Shown piece by piece: positions 27,681 through 37,085 of a stretch of 37,473 bases of DNA. The position numbers and the translations under genes are program-made. The notes beneath the pieces were generated by a model, which saw only the letters and a list, made by a program, of their open reading frames with translations, had not been told where the DNA came from and searched no databases. The stretch lies in contig JBBSLL010000030.1 in the NCBI GenBank assembly GCA_038255255.1, positions 1 to 37,473 on the forward strand. The letters run 5' to 3'. The stretch's first letter is position 1; each line of letters opens with the position of its first letter. The DNA is from JBBQNY01 sp038255255 (GTDB taxonomy: Bacteria; Pseudomonadota; Gammaproteobacteria; Xanthomonadales; Ahniellaceae).

Positions 27681-28613
27681 GTGCAAGCAGCCAAGAAAGC
27701 CCGTCTGACGTTGCTGTTGCCGCCCTGGGAAGTCCTCGATAGTCAGGGAGACGCGGACCCGCTGGCGGCCCTTCGCATGCGAGGGGATCGCGTTGCGACA
27801 GGCGGCGCAGGCCGCCGAGCCCAGCAGTTGCGTGTCTTTGACGTCGTGCCCAAGCCGCCGGGGTGGGCCGCGATCACCCGGCAATCCGACTGCGGAGACA
27901 GCGCGGGATCGATGTGGCTGCGCGCCGACCCCGCACACCTTCAGGTCGAGGCGGGAGGGCTGCGCCTGTTGTCGTGGGGTGAGTCGCTTGCACTTGATCC
28001 GGGCCACGCCGAGGCGCTCGCCTCTGCGGTGCGTCCGGTATTCCACGATCTCGGCATGATTTTCTCCGCGCCCACGGCGCACCGCTGGTACGTGCAACTC
28101 GCGCGCGGTCGCCCCATGCCGCACTTCATCGATCCAGAAACCGCGTTAGGGACAATCGGCAGTCCGCTGCCGGAAGGCGCAGCCCCGGCAGAGTGGTCGC
28201 GCCTGCTCAATGAAACCCAGATGATCCTGCACGCTCATGGTGCCAACCACGTCCGCGCGAAGGCAGGGTTGCCTTCGGTCAACTCACTATGGCTGTGGGG
28301 GGCCGGGGAGACTCCACTCAAGGTCGAGAGCGGAGAGGGCGACACGCTGGTCAGCCGCGATGACGAGTATGGCGCGCTTGCCCGCATCGCCAAGGTCGCC
28401 CAGGTTCCCTCGCTCGCGAAAGCGTTTGCGACCGGATCGCGGCACGTGATCGTGGACGCGCTTCGAGCGCCTCGTTCCGAAGCAGTGCAGGAGGCGCTGT
28501 CGATGCATAGGCAGCGGGACGTGGAAGCCCTGCGCCTCGACTTCGCGGATGGCATCGTGATCGACTACGAGCGCTGGCACCGCTTCAGGTTCTGGCGCCG
28601 CCGGCCGGGTTAG
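27681..28613 (+). CDS. rpfE: RpfE-like protein
   Basis: A 310-residue protein resembling Xanthomonas RpfE (often annotated as phosphoglycerate-mutase-like). The features I recognise are the N-terminal LTLLLPPWE, the GGAGRRAQQLRVFDVVPKPPGWAAI region followed by WLRADPAHLQVEAGGLRLL, and the LLNETQMILHAHGAN...GLPSVNSLWLWGAGE pattern. The biochemical role is unknown; in Xanthomonas rpfE mutations affect extracellular enzymes. It starts with GTG 27681, 66 bp after greA, and prfB follows after 35 bp. recJ, which sits here in Xanthomonas, is absent. Confidence 0.7.
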   Translation: MQAAKKARLTLLLPPWEVLDSQGDADPLAALRMRGDRVATGGAGRRAQQLRVFDVVPKPPGWAAITRQSDCGDSAGSMWLRADPAHLQVEAGGLRLLSWGESLALDPGHAEALASAVRPVFHDLGMIFSAPTAHRWYVQLARGRPMPHFIDPETALGTIGSPLPEGAAPAEWSRLLNETQMILHAHGANHVRAKAGLPSVNSLWLWGAGETPLKVESGEGDTLVSRDDEYGALARIAKVAQVPSLAKAFATGSRHVIVDALRAPRSEAVQEALSMHRQRDVEALRLDFADGIVIDYERWHRFRFWRRRPG

Positions 28614-28648
28614 CTACAATCCGCGGCCGCGTCAAAAGTCGAAGCGTC

Positions 28649-29772
28649 ATGGAAACCAATCCGGTCCTGTTCCGAATCGAAGACCTGACCGAGCGCGTGG
28701 CATCGCTCCGGGGGTTTCTTTGACTTCGACACCAAGCGCGAACGTCTCGAGGAAGTAGGTCTCGAACTGGAAGCGCCCAACGTCTGGAATGATGCGGAAA
28801 AAGCGCAGGCGCTGGGTCGTGAGCGGGCCGCGCTGTCACGTGTGGTGGATGGTCTCACCAGTCTGACCGCGGCATTGACCGAGGCAGGCGAACTGTTGGA
28901 CATGGCGACAGGCGAGGGCGATGAGGACACGCTTCGCGCGATCGAGAAAGACGTGGAAGGGCTCGCCACCCACGTCGAAGAGCTCGAGTTCCAGCGCATG
29001 TTCTCCGGCAAGATGGATTCGCACTCGGCATTCGTCGACATCCAGGCGGGAGCGGGTGGCACCGAAGCGCAGGACTGGGCCGAAATGCTGCTGCGCATGT
29101 ACCTGCGCTGGGCCGAGTCGCGCGAATGGAAGACCGAGCTGCTGGAAGTCAGCGGCGGAGAAGTCGCGGGAATCAAGTCCGCGACGTTTCGCGTGGAAGG
29201 CGAATATGCCTACGGCTGGCTGAAGACCGAGACCGGCGTCCATCGCCTCGTGCGCAAGTCGCCTTTCGACTCAGACAACCGCCGGCATACGAGTTTCACC
29301 TCGGTATTCGTGTCGCCCGAAGTGGATGACGAGATCGACATCGACATCAATCCCGCCGATCTCAAGACCGATGTCTACCGCGCTTCGGGCGCAGGCGGCC
29401 AGCACGTCAACAAGACCGAATCGGCGGTACGCATCACGCACGTGCCGACCGGGATCGTGGTGGCATGCCAGACCGAGCGAAGCCAGCACGCGAACCGCGA
29501 CCGCGCCATGAAGATGCTGGCCGCGAAGATGTACGAAGCGGAGCTGCGCAAGCGCAACGAGGAAAAGGACCGCATCGAGGCCACCAAGTCGGACATCGGC
29601 TGGGGAAGCCAGATTCGAAACTATGTACTCGACCAGTCGCGCATCAAGGACTTGCGGACGGGCGTCGAACGCTCCGATACGCAGAAAGTCCTCGACGGCG
29701 ACCTCGACGGCTTCATTGCCGCGTCCCTCAAGGCCGGGCTGGACGCCGGCGCCAAACGCAGCGACGACCGCA

Positions 29773-29780
<8 letters not shown>
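28649..29780 (+). CDS. prfB: Peptide chain release factor 2 (programmed +1 frameshift)
   Basis: RF2, 376 residues after frameshifting. It recognises UGA and UAA. The first frame (28649-28723) runs 24 codons to an in-frame TGA; the ribosome slips +1 at CTT-TGA-C and continues at GAC 28722 into the main frame. The slip site has the classic parts: a Shine-Dalgarno-like CGGGGG (28709-28714), then TTT-CTT-TGA-C. The stop-codon-reading SPF motif (KSPFDSDNRRHTSF) and the catalytic GGQ (RASGAGGQHVNKTESAVRI) are intact. The 3' end overlaps lysS by 8 bp. Annotation tools usually miss the first 24 codons. Confidence 0.96.
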
Positions 29781-31287
<1,507 letters not shown>

Positions 31288-31294
31288 GGCGATT

Positions 31295-31320
31295 CAGCCG
31301 AGCGCAGCTCGGCTCTACAT
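31295..31320 (+). repeat. REP-like repeat, copy 1
   Basis: CAGCCGAGCGCAGCTCGGCT begins this copy, an internal palindrome followed by CTACAT. It is the first of three related copies between lysS and fadD. Confidence 0.82.
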
Positions 31321-31342
31321 CTACGTGAAGCACGAGGCCGCC

Positions 31343-31368
31343 CAGCCGAGCGCAGCTCGTCTCTACAA
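31343..31368 (+). repeat. REP-like repeat, copy 2
   Basis: Direct repeat of copy 1 (CAGCCGAGCGCAGCTCGTCT then CTACAA), differing at one base in the first 20. Confidence 0.82.
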
Positions 31369-31387
31369 CGGCGATGAAGCGCGAGCT

Positions 31388-31414
31388 CTTGTAGAGCGGA
31401 GCTGTGCTCCGCTG
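31388..31414 (-). repeat. REP-like repeat, copy 3 (inverted)
   Basis: Read on the minus strand it is CAGCGGAGCACAGCTCCGCT followed by CTACAAG, so it is an inverted, slightly diverged copy of 1 and 2, giving a BIME-like arrangement at the convergent lysS/fadD junction. Confidence 0.8.
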
Positions 31415-31419
31415 CAGCG

Positions 31420-33120
31420 CTAGTGCGCGGCGGGAGTGGCCGCTGCGACGGGAGCGGGGTCGCGGAGCTCGCGGCGCAGGATCTTGCCGACATTGGATTT
31501 CGGCAGGTCATCGCGGAACTCGATGATGCGCGGGTTCTTGTATGCCGTGAGATTCTCGCGGCAGTAGGCCTTGATCGCCTCCGCAGTGAGTGCGGGGTCC
31601 TTGCGCACCACGACGAGCTTGATGGCTTCCCCTGATTTGTCGTCCGCAATGCCCACCGCAGCCACTTCGCGCACTCCCGGCATCGCAGCCACCACATCCT
31701 CGATCTCGTTCGGATACACGTTGAAACCCGAGACCAGGATCATGTCCTTCTTGCGATCCACGATGTAGAGAAAGCCCTTTTCGTCCATCTTCGCCATGTC
31801 GCCGGTGCGCAGCCAGCCATCCTCTGACAGGACCTTGACAGTCTCGTCCGGGCGCTGCCAGTAACCCTTCATCACCTGCGGACCGCGTATGCAGAGCTCG
31901 CCGACTTCGCCGACGGGCATGTCGCTTCCCGACTCGTCGCGAATCGCCACTTCGGTCGAGGAAAGGGGCAGGCCAATGGAGCCGTTGAACTCCGGTAGAT
32001 CGAGGGGATTCATGCAGGCCGCCGGCGAGGTTTCGGTCAACCCGTAGGCCTCGACCAGCGTCACCCCGGTCAGCTGCTTCCAGCGTTCGGCCACGGCGCG
32101 TTGCACGGCCATGCCGCCGCCGAGCGCGATGTGGAGTTTCGAGAAGTCCAGCTTGTCGAATCCCGGCGTGTTGAGCAGGCCGTTGAACAAGGTGTTGACG
32201 CCAGTGATGGCGGTGAACCCTGAAGTCGAGAGTTCCTTGACGAACCCCGGCATGTCGCGCGGGTTGACGATGAGATGGTTCCGGCCGCCGAGTTGCATGA
32301 AGACGAGGCAGTTCGCCGTCAGTGCGAAGATGTGATACAGCGGCAGCGCGGTGATGATCGTTTCCTTGCCGGGTTCGGAAACGCGTCCGATCCAGCTGCC
32401 CGACTGCAGCATGTTGGCGACGAGGTTGCCGTGCGTGAGCATCGCGCCCTTCGCGACCCCGGTCGTGCCGCCGGTGTACTGCAGGAAGGCGATATCGTCG
32501 TGAGTGAGGCGGACATCCGGCAACGGCCCATCGCCGGCAGCCAGCGCCGCGTTGAAGCGCACGGCGCCGTCGATCTCGAAATCCGGCACCAGTTTCTTGA
32601 CGTGCTTCACCACGAAGTTGGTGATGGCTCCTTTGGGAAACCCGAGCATGTCGCCGAGCCCCGTGGTGAGCACATGCCGCACGCTGGTGTCCTTCAGGAC
32701 GTCCTGCACGGTGCGTGCGAAGTTGTCGAGTACGAGGATCGCGACCGCGCCCGAGTCGGCCAGCTGATGCCTCAGCTCGCGCGCTGTGTACATCGGGTTG
32801 GTGTTGACTACGGTCAGCCCCGCGCGCAAAACGCCGAAGATCGCGATGGGGTATTGCAGGACGTTCGGCAGCATCAGGGCGACGCGGTCGCCCTTCTTGA
32901 GCTTGAGTTGATTGATGAGGTACGACGCGAACTGCCGGCTCAGACGATCGACTTCCGCATAGGTCAGTTCGCGGCCCATGCAGACGAAGGCCACGTTGTC
33001 GCGGAAGCGCGAGATCGCATCTTCCAGCACCGCGACGATCGAGTCGTAGCGCTGCATGTCGATTTCGGCGGGAATCCCTTCCGGGTAACTTGCCAGCCAC
33101 GGTCGCGCGGTCTGCGTCAT
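31420..33120 (-). CDS. fadD: Long-chain fatty acid-CoA ligase (FadD/RpfB-like)
   Basis: A 566-residue ANL-superfamily enzyme that activates fatty acids with ATP and CoA. Visible motifs are the P-loop LQYTGGTTGVAKGAMLTH, the A5 motif EAYGLTETSPAACMNP, DGWLRTGDMAKMDEKGF and DRKKDMILVSGFNVYPNEIE, and the C-terminal lysine region (KSNVGKILRRELR). ATG 33120 was chosen because the family start TARPWLASYPEGIPAEID follows; the frame is open beyond it. In Xanthomonas the homologue in this position is rpfB, which processes DSF fatty acids. It converges with lysS and is divergent from the lipoprotein gene. Confidence 0.95.
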   Translation of the reverse strand: MTQTARPWLASYPEGIPAEIDMQRYDSIVAVLEDAISRFRDNVAFVCMGRELTYAEVDRLSRQFASYLINQLKLKKGDRVALMLPNVLQYPIAIFGVLRAGLTVVNTNPMYTARELRHQLADSGAVAILVLDNFARTVQDVLKDTSVRHVLTTGLGDMLGFPKGAITNFVVKHVKKLVPDFEIDGAVRFNAALAAGDGPLPDVRLTHDDIAFLQYTGGTTGVAKGAMLTHGNLVANMLQSGSWIGRVSEPGKETIITALPLYHIFALTANCLVFMQLGGRNHLIVNPRDMPGFVKELSTSGFTAITGVNTLFNGLLNTPGFDKLDFSKLHIALGGGMAVQRAVAERWKQLTGVTLVEAYGLTETSPAACMNPLDLPEFNGSIGLPLSSTEVAIRDESGSDMPVGEVGELCIRGPQVMKGYWQRPDETVKVLSEDGWLRTGDMAKMDEKGFLYIVDRKKDMILVSGFNVYPNEIEDVVAAMPGVREVAAVGIADDKSGEAIKLVVVRKDPALTAEAIKAYCRENLTAYKNPRIIEFRDDLPKSNVGKILRRELRDPAPVAAATPAAH

Positions 33121-33317
33121 GTGTTCGGGGCCCCGTGGATGTGCGATCTGGGTGTGCAACCGGGTGCGCGCTACGCAACAAAGTTGACGCAACAGATTGG
33201 AGCATACGCCCACAGGTGCTACAAGCCACGGAAGGCCTGGCGCGGAACAGGTTGCCGTTGACTCACGCGCGTTGCAGCAAGTCCTACGCTGCACTGCAGC
33301 ATCAGCAGGAGAACACC

Positions 33318-33755
33318 TTGACGACACGAAGTCTGTTGCGGAACTGGGCTTGGAGTTCTGCGTGCCTCGCGACCCTGATGATCGCGGGCTGCGATCGATC
33401 CTCTCCGGAAGAAAAGCTTCGCGCGACGATGGCGCAGATGCAGGCCGCCGTCGAAGCACGCGAGCCGCGTGGTTTCATCGAGCACGTCAGCGAGGATTTC
33501 ATCGGAACGCCGGGAGCGCTGGATCGGGACGGCTTGCGCAATCTCCTGCGCGGCATCCTGCTCAGCCAGCAGCGAGTTGGAGTCACTCTCGGACCGATCG
33601 ACGTCAAGCTCTACGGCGAGGATCGCGCGCGTGTCGAGACAACGGCATTCCTCACTGGCACGGGCGGAGCGCTGCGCGGCGACACGCTCAAGATCCGCAG
33701 CGACTGGCGCCTCGAGAACGGAGACTGGCGCTGCATCGCCGCCACCTGGGAGTAG
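33318..33755 (+). CDS. Small lipoprotein with NTF2/SnoaL-like domain
   Basis: A 145-residue putative lipoprotein. The signal segment (LLRNWAWSSACLATLMIAGC) ends in the lipobox MIAGC; the mature part has NTF2-like features: a helix (EEKLRATMAQMQAAVEAREPRGFIEHVSEDFIG) and strands ending RSDWRLENGDWRCIAATWE. TTG 33318 was chosen because AGGAGA (33307-33312) sits 5 nt before it and the signal peptide begins there; the frame is open upstream without homology. The ligand is unknown. It is divergent from fadD, with a 197-bp spacer holding TTGACT near 33257 but no clear -10. Confidence 0.78.
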   Translation: MTTRSLLRNWAWSSACLATLMIAGCDRSSPEEKLRATMAQMQAAVEAREPRGFIEHVSEDFIGTPGALDRDGLRNLLRGILLSQQRVGVTLGPIDVKLYGEDRARVETTAFLTGTGGALRGDTLKIRSDWRLENGDWRCIAATWE

Positions 33756-33915
33756 GCAGAGATCAGCTTTTCCCGTACCAGGGCGCCGCCGTCGAAATCG
33801 ATGCCGACAACCGAAAACGGAAACCGGAGACGCCGTCCGGTGCAATTGGACCGAGTCTTTTCATGCTGGAGTGCCTGCGGTACCTGGCGGTCTCTGGCGT
33901 GATTGCGTGTATTGG

Positions 33916-33921
33916 TATAGA
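33916..33921 (+). promoter_or_regulatory. Possible extended -10 promoter of the repeat-metzincin gene
   Basis: TATAGA preceded by TGG (extended -10) lies about 100 bp before the start of the 1001-residue gene; the -35 is poor. Otherwise the 267-bp gap 33756-34022 holds no gene that I can support. Confidence 0.4.
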
Positions 33922-34022
33922 TGGGAGGGTCTGCGTGCGGACTCGGCTAATCGCCCGAAGGTTGTAAACAAGTTTGTCGCAATCACAGTCGCTGCGTTCG
34001 AATAGCGAAGAGGGGAGTCCGG

Positions 34023-37000
34023 ATGTATTCAAGTATCATCGACTGGTGTCGCGTGTGCATTCTGACTGCAGCGCTCGGTGCCGCTCCGGCATGGGCCCAG
34101 ACTGCAAACGTGTCGGGGCGCATCACCGACGAAGCAGGCGGCGCGCCGCTGTCTGGGGCCGTCCTCCAGATTCGTGACCGAACCAACTTCCAACTGGTTG
34201 CGAGCGCGACGACGAATGGCAACGGCGAGTTCGTGGCCACTGCGCCGTCCGGGACCTACATCGTCTTCGCTCAGGCCGCCGGATTCCGCACGGAAATATT
34301 CGACAATGTCCCTTGTGGGCAGTCCTGCGATTTCAATGCGGCGACGCCGTTGGTCGTCAACGCACCCAATGCTGTTCCAGGAATTGATTTCGCGTTGCTC
34401 AGGCTCGGCAGTGTTGCAGGCAGAGTCGTGCGCGCAGACAACGCTCTTCCGCTCGAAGGCGTGAACGTGAGCGCGGTTGCTCTCGACGGAGAGGCGGCTG
34501 CTGGCGCGATTACCGGTGCCAATGGCGACTTCGTAATCGAAGTGGAGCCCGGCGATGTCCGCCTGCAGACCTCCAACGCCCAGGCATTCGTGGACGAACT
34601 TTTTCCCGACATTGCTTGCCCTTTCGGCACATGCGATCCGGCTGGCGCCACTGTCTTTTCGATCGCGAGCGGACAGTCGATCACCGGCAACAATTTCGCG
34701 CTTGCAGCGGGAGGTACCGTTGCGGGCACCGTCACGCGCGCAGGTGGCCCCGTGAATGTCGGGGTACAGATCGAGGTGTATCGACCTGACGGCACCTTGC
34801 TCACTTCGCCCGATATGGATCCGGATGGCTCCTGGCGTGTCTCGAGCGGACTGCCGACCGGGAGCTATCGCGCGGTTGCAGTGCCGTTCGTGATCTACGC
34901 CCCCGAGGTCTGGAACAACCGGCCCTGCGGCCCGGCTCCCTGCGACGCAACGACCGGCGATCCCATCGCCGTTACGGCGCCCGCGGCGACGACGGGTATC
35001 GACTTCGCGCTGTCGCGCATCAATGCCGCGTTCTCCGGCCTGGTCACTGCGCATGCGGGTGGGGCGCCGCTCGCCGACGTGCCCGTTCGCGCGTTGCCTG
35101 TGGATGGCGGCGCCGCGATCGAAACGCTGACAGCCGCCGACGGCACCTGGACTATCGACGATGTACCCCCCGGTACCTACACCCTGCGCGCCATTGCACC
35201 GTCGCCGTTGCTCGACGAACTCCATCCCAACGTGCAATGCGGCGACCCGGTCGATCCTACGCTTTGCGCTGGAGCGGGCACCCCGCTCACGGTGGTCGCC
35301 GCGCAGGAAACCACCGGGATCAATTTTGCTCTGGCGGTCGGCGGTTCCCTCGAAATCACGCTGCGGAATGCCAACACGCTGGCCGCGATGGCTGGCACTG
35401 TGGAAGCGGCGTTGCCCGGATTCAATGGTGCGCGAACGTTTCAGGCAGGGTCGGGCAGCAGCCTTGTCATCCCGGTATTGAATGGTGGCGACGTACGTTT
35501 GCGTGCGACCAGCTTGGCGTGCGGACCATCGGGCGACACCGTGTGCCTGGGCGAGCGCTTCCCGAACAGTCCGTGTCCGCACTTTGTTTGCGATCTCGGC
35601 GCGGGAGATCCGATCATCGTGGCCAAGGGCGCCACGGTTTCGGGCATCGAACTCGAGTTGGCTTCGGGCGCCAGGATTGCTGGTCTGGTTGCGGCGCAAG
35701 GTGGTGCACCCATACCCGGCACCGCGGTGGAGATTCTCGATCCGATCGGCGCGGTCGTGACGGGCGTCCTCACGGCAAAGGATGGCACCTACCTGACCAG
35801 CGGCCTTGGCACAGGGCCGTATTTCGCGCGGACTACTGCTCCGACTCCGTTCCGCGACGAACTCTACGACAACATTTCATGCTCAGCCGGGCAGTGCAGT
35901 CTCGGACTCGGCACCCAGCTGTCGCCGACGCTTGGGCAGACGCTGGGCGGCATCAACTTCGCCTTGGTGGAGGGTGGCACCATCGCTGGAACAGTTCGTG
36001 ACTCTTTGGGCATGCCCATTGGAGCAACGGTCTCGGTGTTCAACACGGGTGGCATCAGCGTGACGTCTACGAGCGCAAACGCGGCGACGGGCCAATACAC
36101 GACGGCGGGCCTGGAAGCAGGCACCTACTTCGTGCAGTTCGTCGCCCCGGGACACGACGCGATGCTCTTCAACGATATCGCGTGCCCGAATGCGGAGTGC
36201 GACCCGACCTCGGGTACGCCGGTCCAGGTGACGGCGGGACAGCCAACCGTTGGAATCAACGCGTCATTGACAGGCAACGCGCAACCCCCTCCAGCACGGG
36301 TGGCGTATCTCAACCGGTGCGTCGGCGGTTGCACGATACGGGCGGGCTTTGAAAGCTCGATAAACAACACGTCTTCGATCGTGAGTGGAACGCGGACGCT
36401 GAGTGAGTACCCGTATGGTGACGCTTCATTCGCGGCCCTCGCAGCTTGCGTCCGTGAAGTGTTCCGCCCGTACAACATCCAGATCGTCACTCAGGATCCA
36501 GGCAACGTACCCCACATGGAACACCTGGTGGCTGGCGCCCCGGATCAGGCAGGTTTCGGTCAAGGCACCGGCGGCGTTGCTCCTTTTTCGTGCGCGACCA
36601 TCAACAACTCGATTTCCTTCACATTCGCCGAGGTTTATGGGGACGACATCCACAATCTTTGTCACACCGCAACACACGAGATTGGCCACCAGTTCGGACT
36701 GCAGCATGAGTTCCTGGCGTCGGATCCGATGACCTACCTCACGTTCCCGACGCTGCGAAGGTTCGCACGCTCATCGGAACCATGCGGCAGGCTTGGCGTG
36801 GAACTGTGCCCGTGCGGTGACCCGTCCGCCCAAAACTCGCACTTGCTATTGACGTCGAGGATCGGATCCCAACCCGTCGTGTTCGCCGACAGTTTCGAGG
36901 CAGCGCCGCAAGCGCCCCTGAGCGCCTGGGAGACTTACCGCTCGCCATTTCCGCCCCAACCCCAGTCCACACCGCTCACGTGCGGCATCCAGCTGGTGCC

Positions 37001-37028
37001 TCCGGTGCTGGCGTCGCCCACGCCGTAA
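34023..37028 (+). CDS. Secreted multi-repeat protein with metzincin-like protease domain
   Basis: A 1001-residue exported protein. The signal peptide ends at APAWA (cleavage about residue 25). Seven repeats of about 100-110 residues follow (about 27-750), of the carboxypeptidase-regulatory/prealbumin-like type. Each closes with a pattern like (D/N)-(N/I)-x-C-x(3-7)-C-x(7-9)-(P/x)-(I/V)-x-(V)-x(6)-GI-x-FAL. The C-terminal domain (about 757-960) has the zinc motif HEIGHQFGLQH (885-895) and a downstream Met-turn-like SDPMTY (900-905), typical of metzincins. FADSFE (954-959) sits near a Pro-rich end. Shine-Dalgarno AGAGGGGAG precedes the ATG. Substrate unknown. Confidence 0.85.
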   Translation: MYSSIIDWCRVCILTAALGAAPAWAQTANVSGRITDEAGGAPLSGAVLQIRDRTNFQLVASATTNGNGEFVATAPSGTYIVFAQAAGFRTEIFDNVPCGQSCDFNAATPLVVNAPNAVPGIDFALLRLGSVAGRVVRADNALPLEGVNVSAVALDGEAAAGAITGANGDFVIEVEPGDVRLQTSNAQAFVDELFPDIACPFGTCDPAGATVFSIASGQSITGNNFALAAGGTVAGTVTRAGGPVNVGVQIEVYRPDGTLLTSPDMDPDGSWRVSSGLPTGSYRAVAVPFVIYAPEVWNNRPCGPAPCDATTGDPIAVTAPAATTGIDFALSRINAAFSGLVTAHAGGAPLADVPVRALPVDGGAAIETLTAADGTWTIDDVPPGTYTLRAIAPSPLLDELHPNVQCGDPVDPTLCAGAGTPLTVVAAQETTGINFALAVGGSLEITLRNANTLAAMAGTVEAALPGFNGARTFQAGSGSSLVIPVLNGGDVRLRATSLACGPSGDTVCLGERFPNSPCPHFVCDLGAGDPIIVAKGATVSGIELELASGARIAGLVAAQGGAPIPGTAVEILDPIGAVVTGVLTAKDGTYLTSGLGTGPYFARTTAPTPFRDELYDNISCSAGQCSLGLGTQLSPTLGQTLGGINFALVEGGTIAGTVRDSLGMPIGATVSVFNTGGISVTSTSANAATGQYTTAGLEAGTYFVQFVAPGHDAMLFNDIACPNAECDPTSGTPVQVTAGQPTVGINASLTGNAQPPPARVAYLNRCVGGCTIRAGFESSINNTSSIVSGTRTLSEYPYGDASFAALAACVREVFRPYNIQIVTQDPGNVPHMEHLVAGAPDQAGFGQGTGGVAPFSCATINNSISFTFAEVYGDDIHNLCHTATHEIGHQFGLQHEFLASDPMTYLTFPTLRRFARSSEPCGRLGVELCPCGDPSAQNSHLLLTSRIGSQPVVFADSFEAAPQAPLSAWETYRSPFPPQPQSTPLTCGIQLVPPVLASPTP

Positions 37029-37050
37029 CGCGCTGCAAGAGCTCGCAGGG

Positions 37051-37073
37051 GCGCAACAGTTCTGACGTTGCGC
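37051..37073. terminator. Possible bidirectional hairpin between the protease gene and acnA
   Basis: GCGCAAC (37051-37057) and GTTGCGC (37067-37073) form a perfect 7-bp stem with a 9-nt loop in the 57-bp convergent gap. No T-run follows on either strand, so the terminator role is tentative. Confidence 0.45.
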
Positions 37074-37085
37074 AGTCGCGCGCGG

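Noticed and set aside
33763..34032. A minus-strand 89-codon frame in the gap before the metzincin gene.
   Set aside because: It overlaps the start of a well-supported gene, has no family features and no ribosome-binding site.
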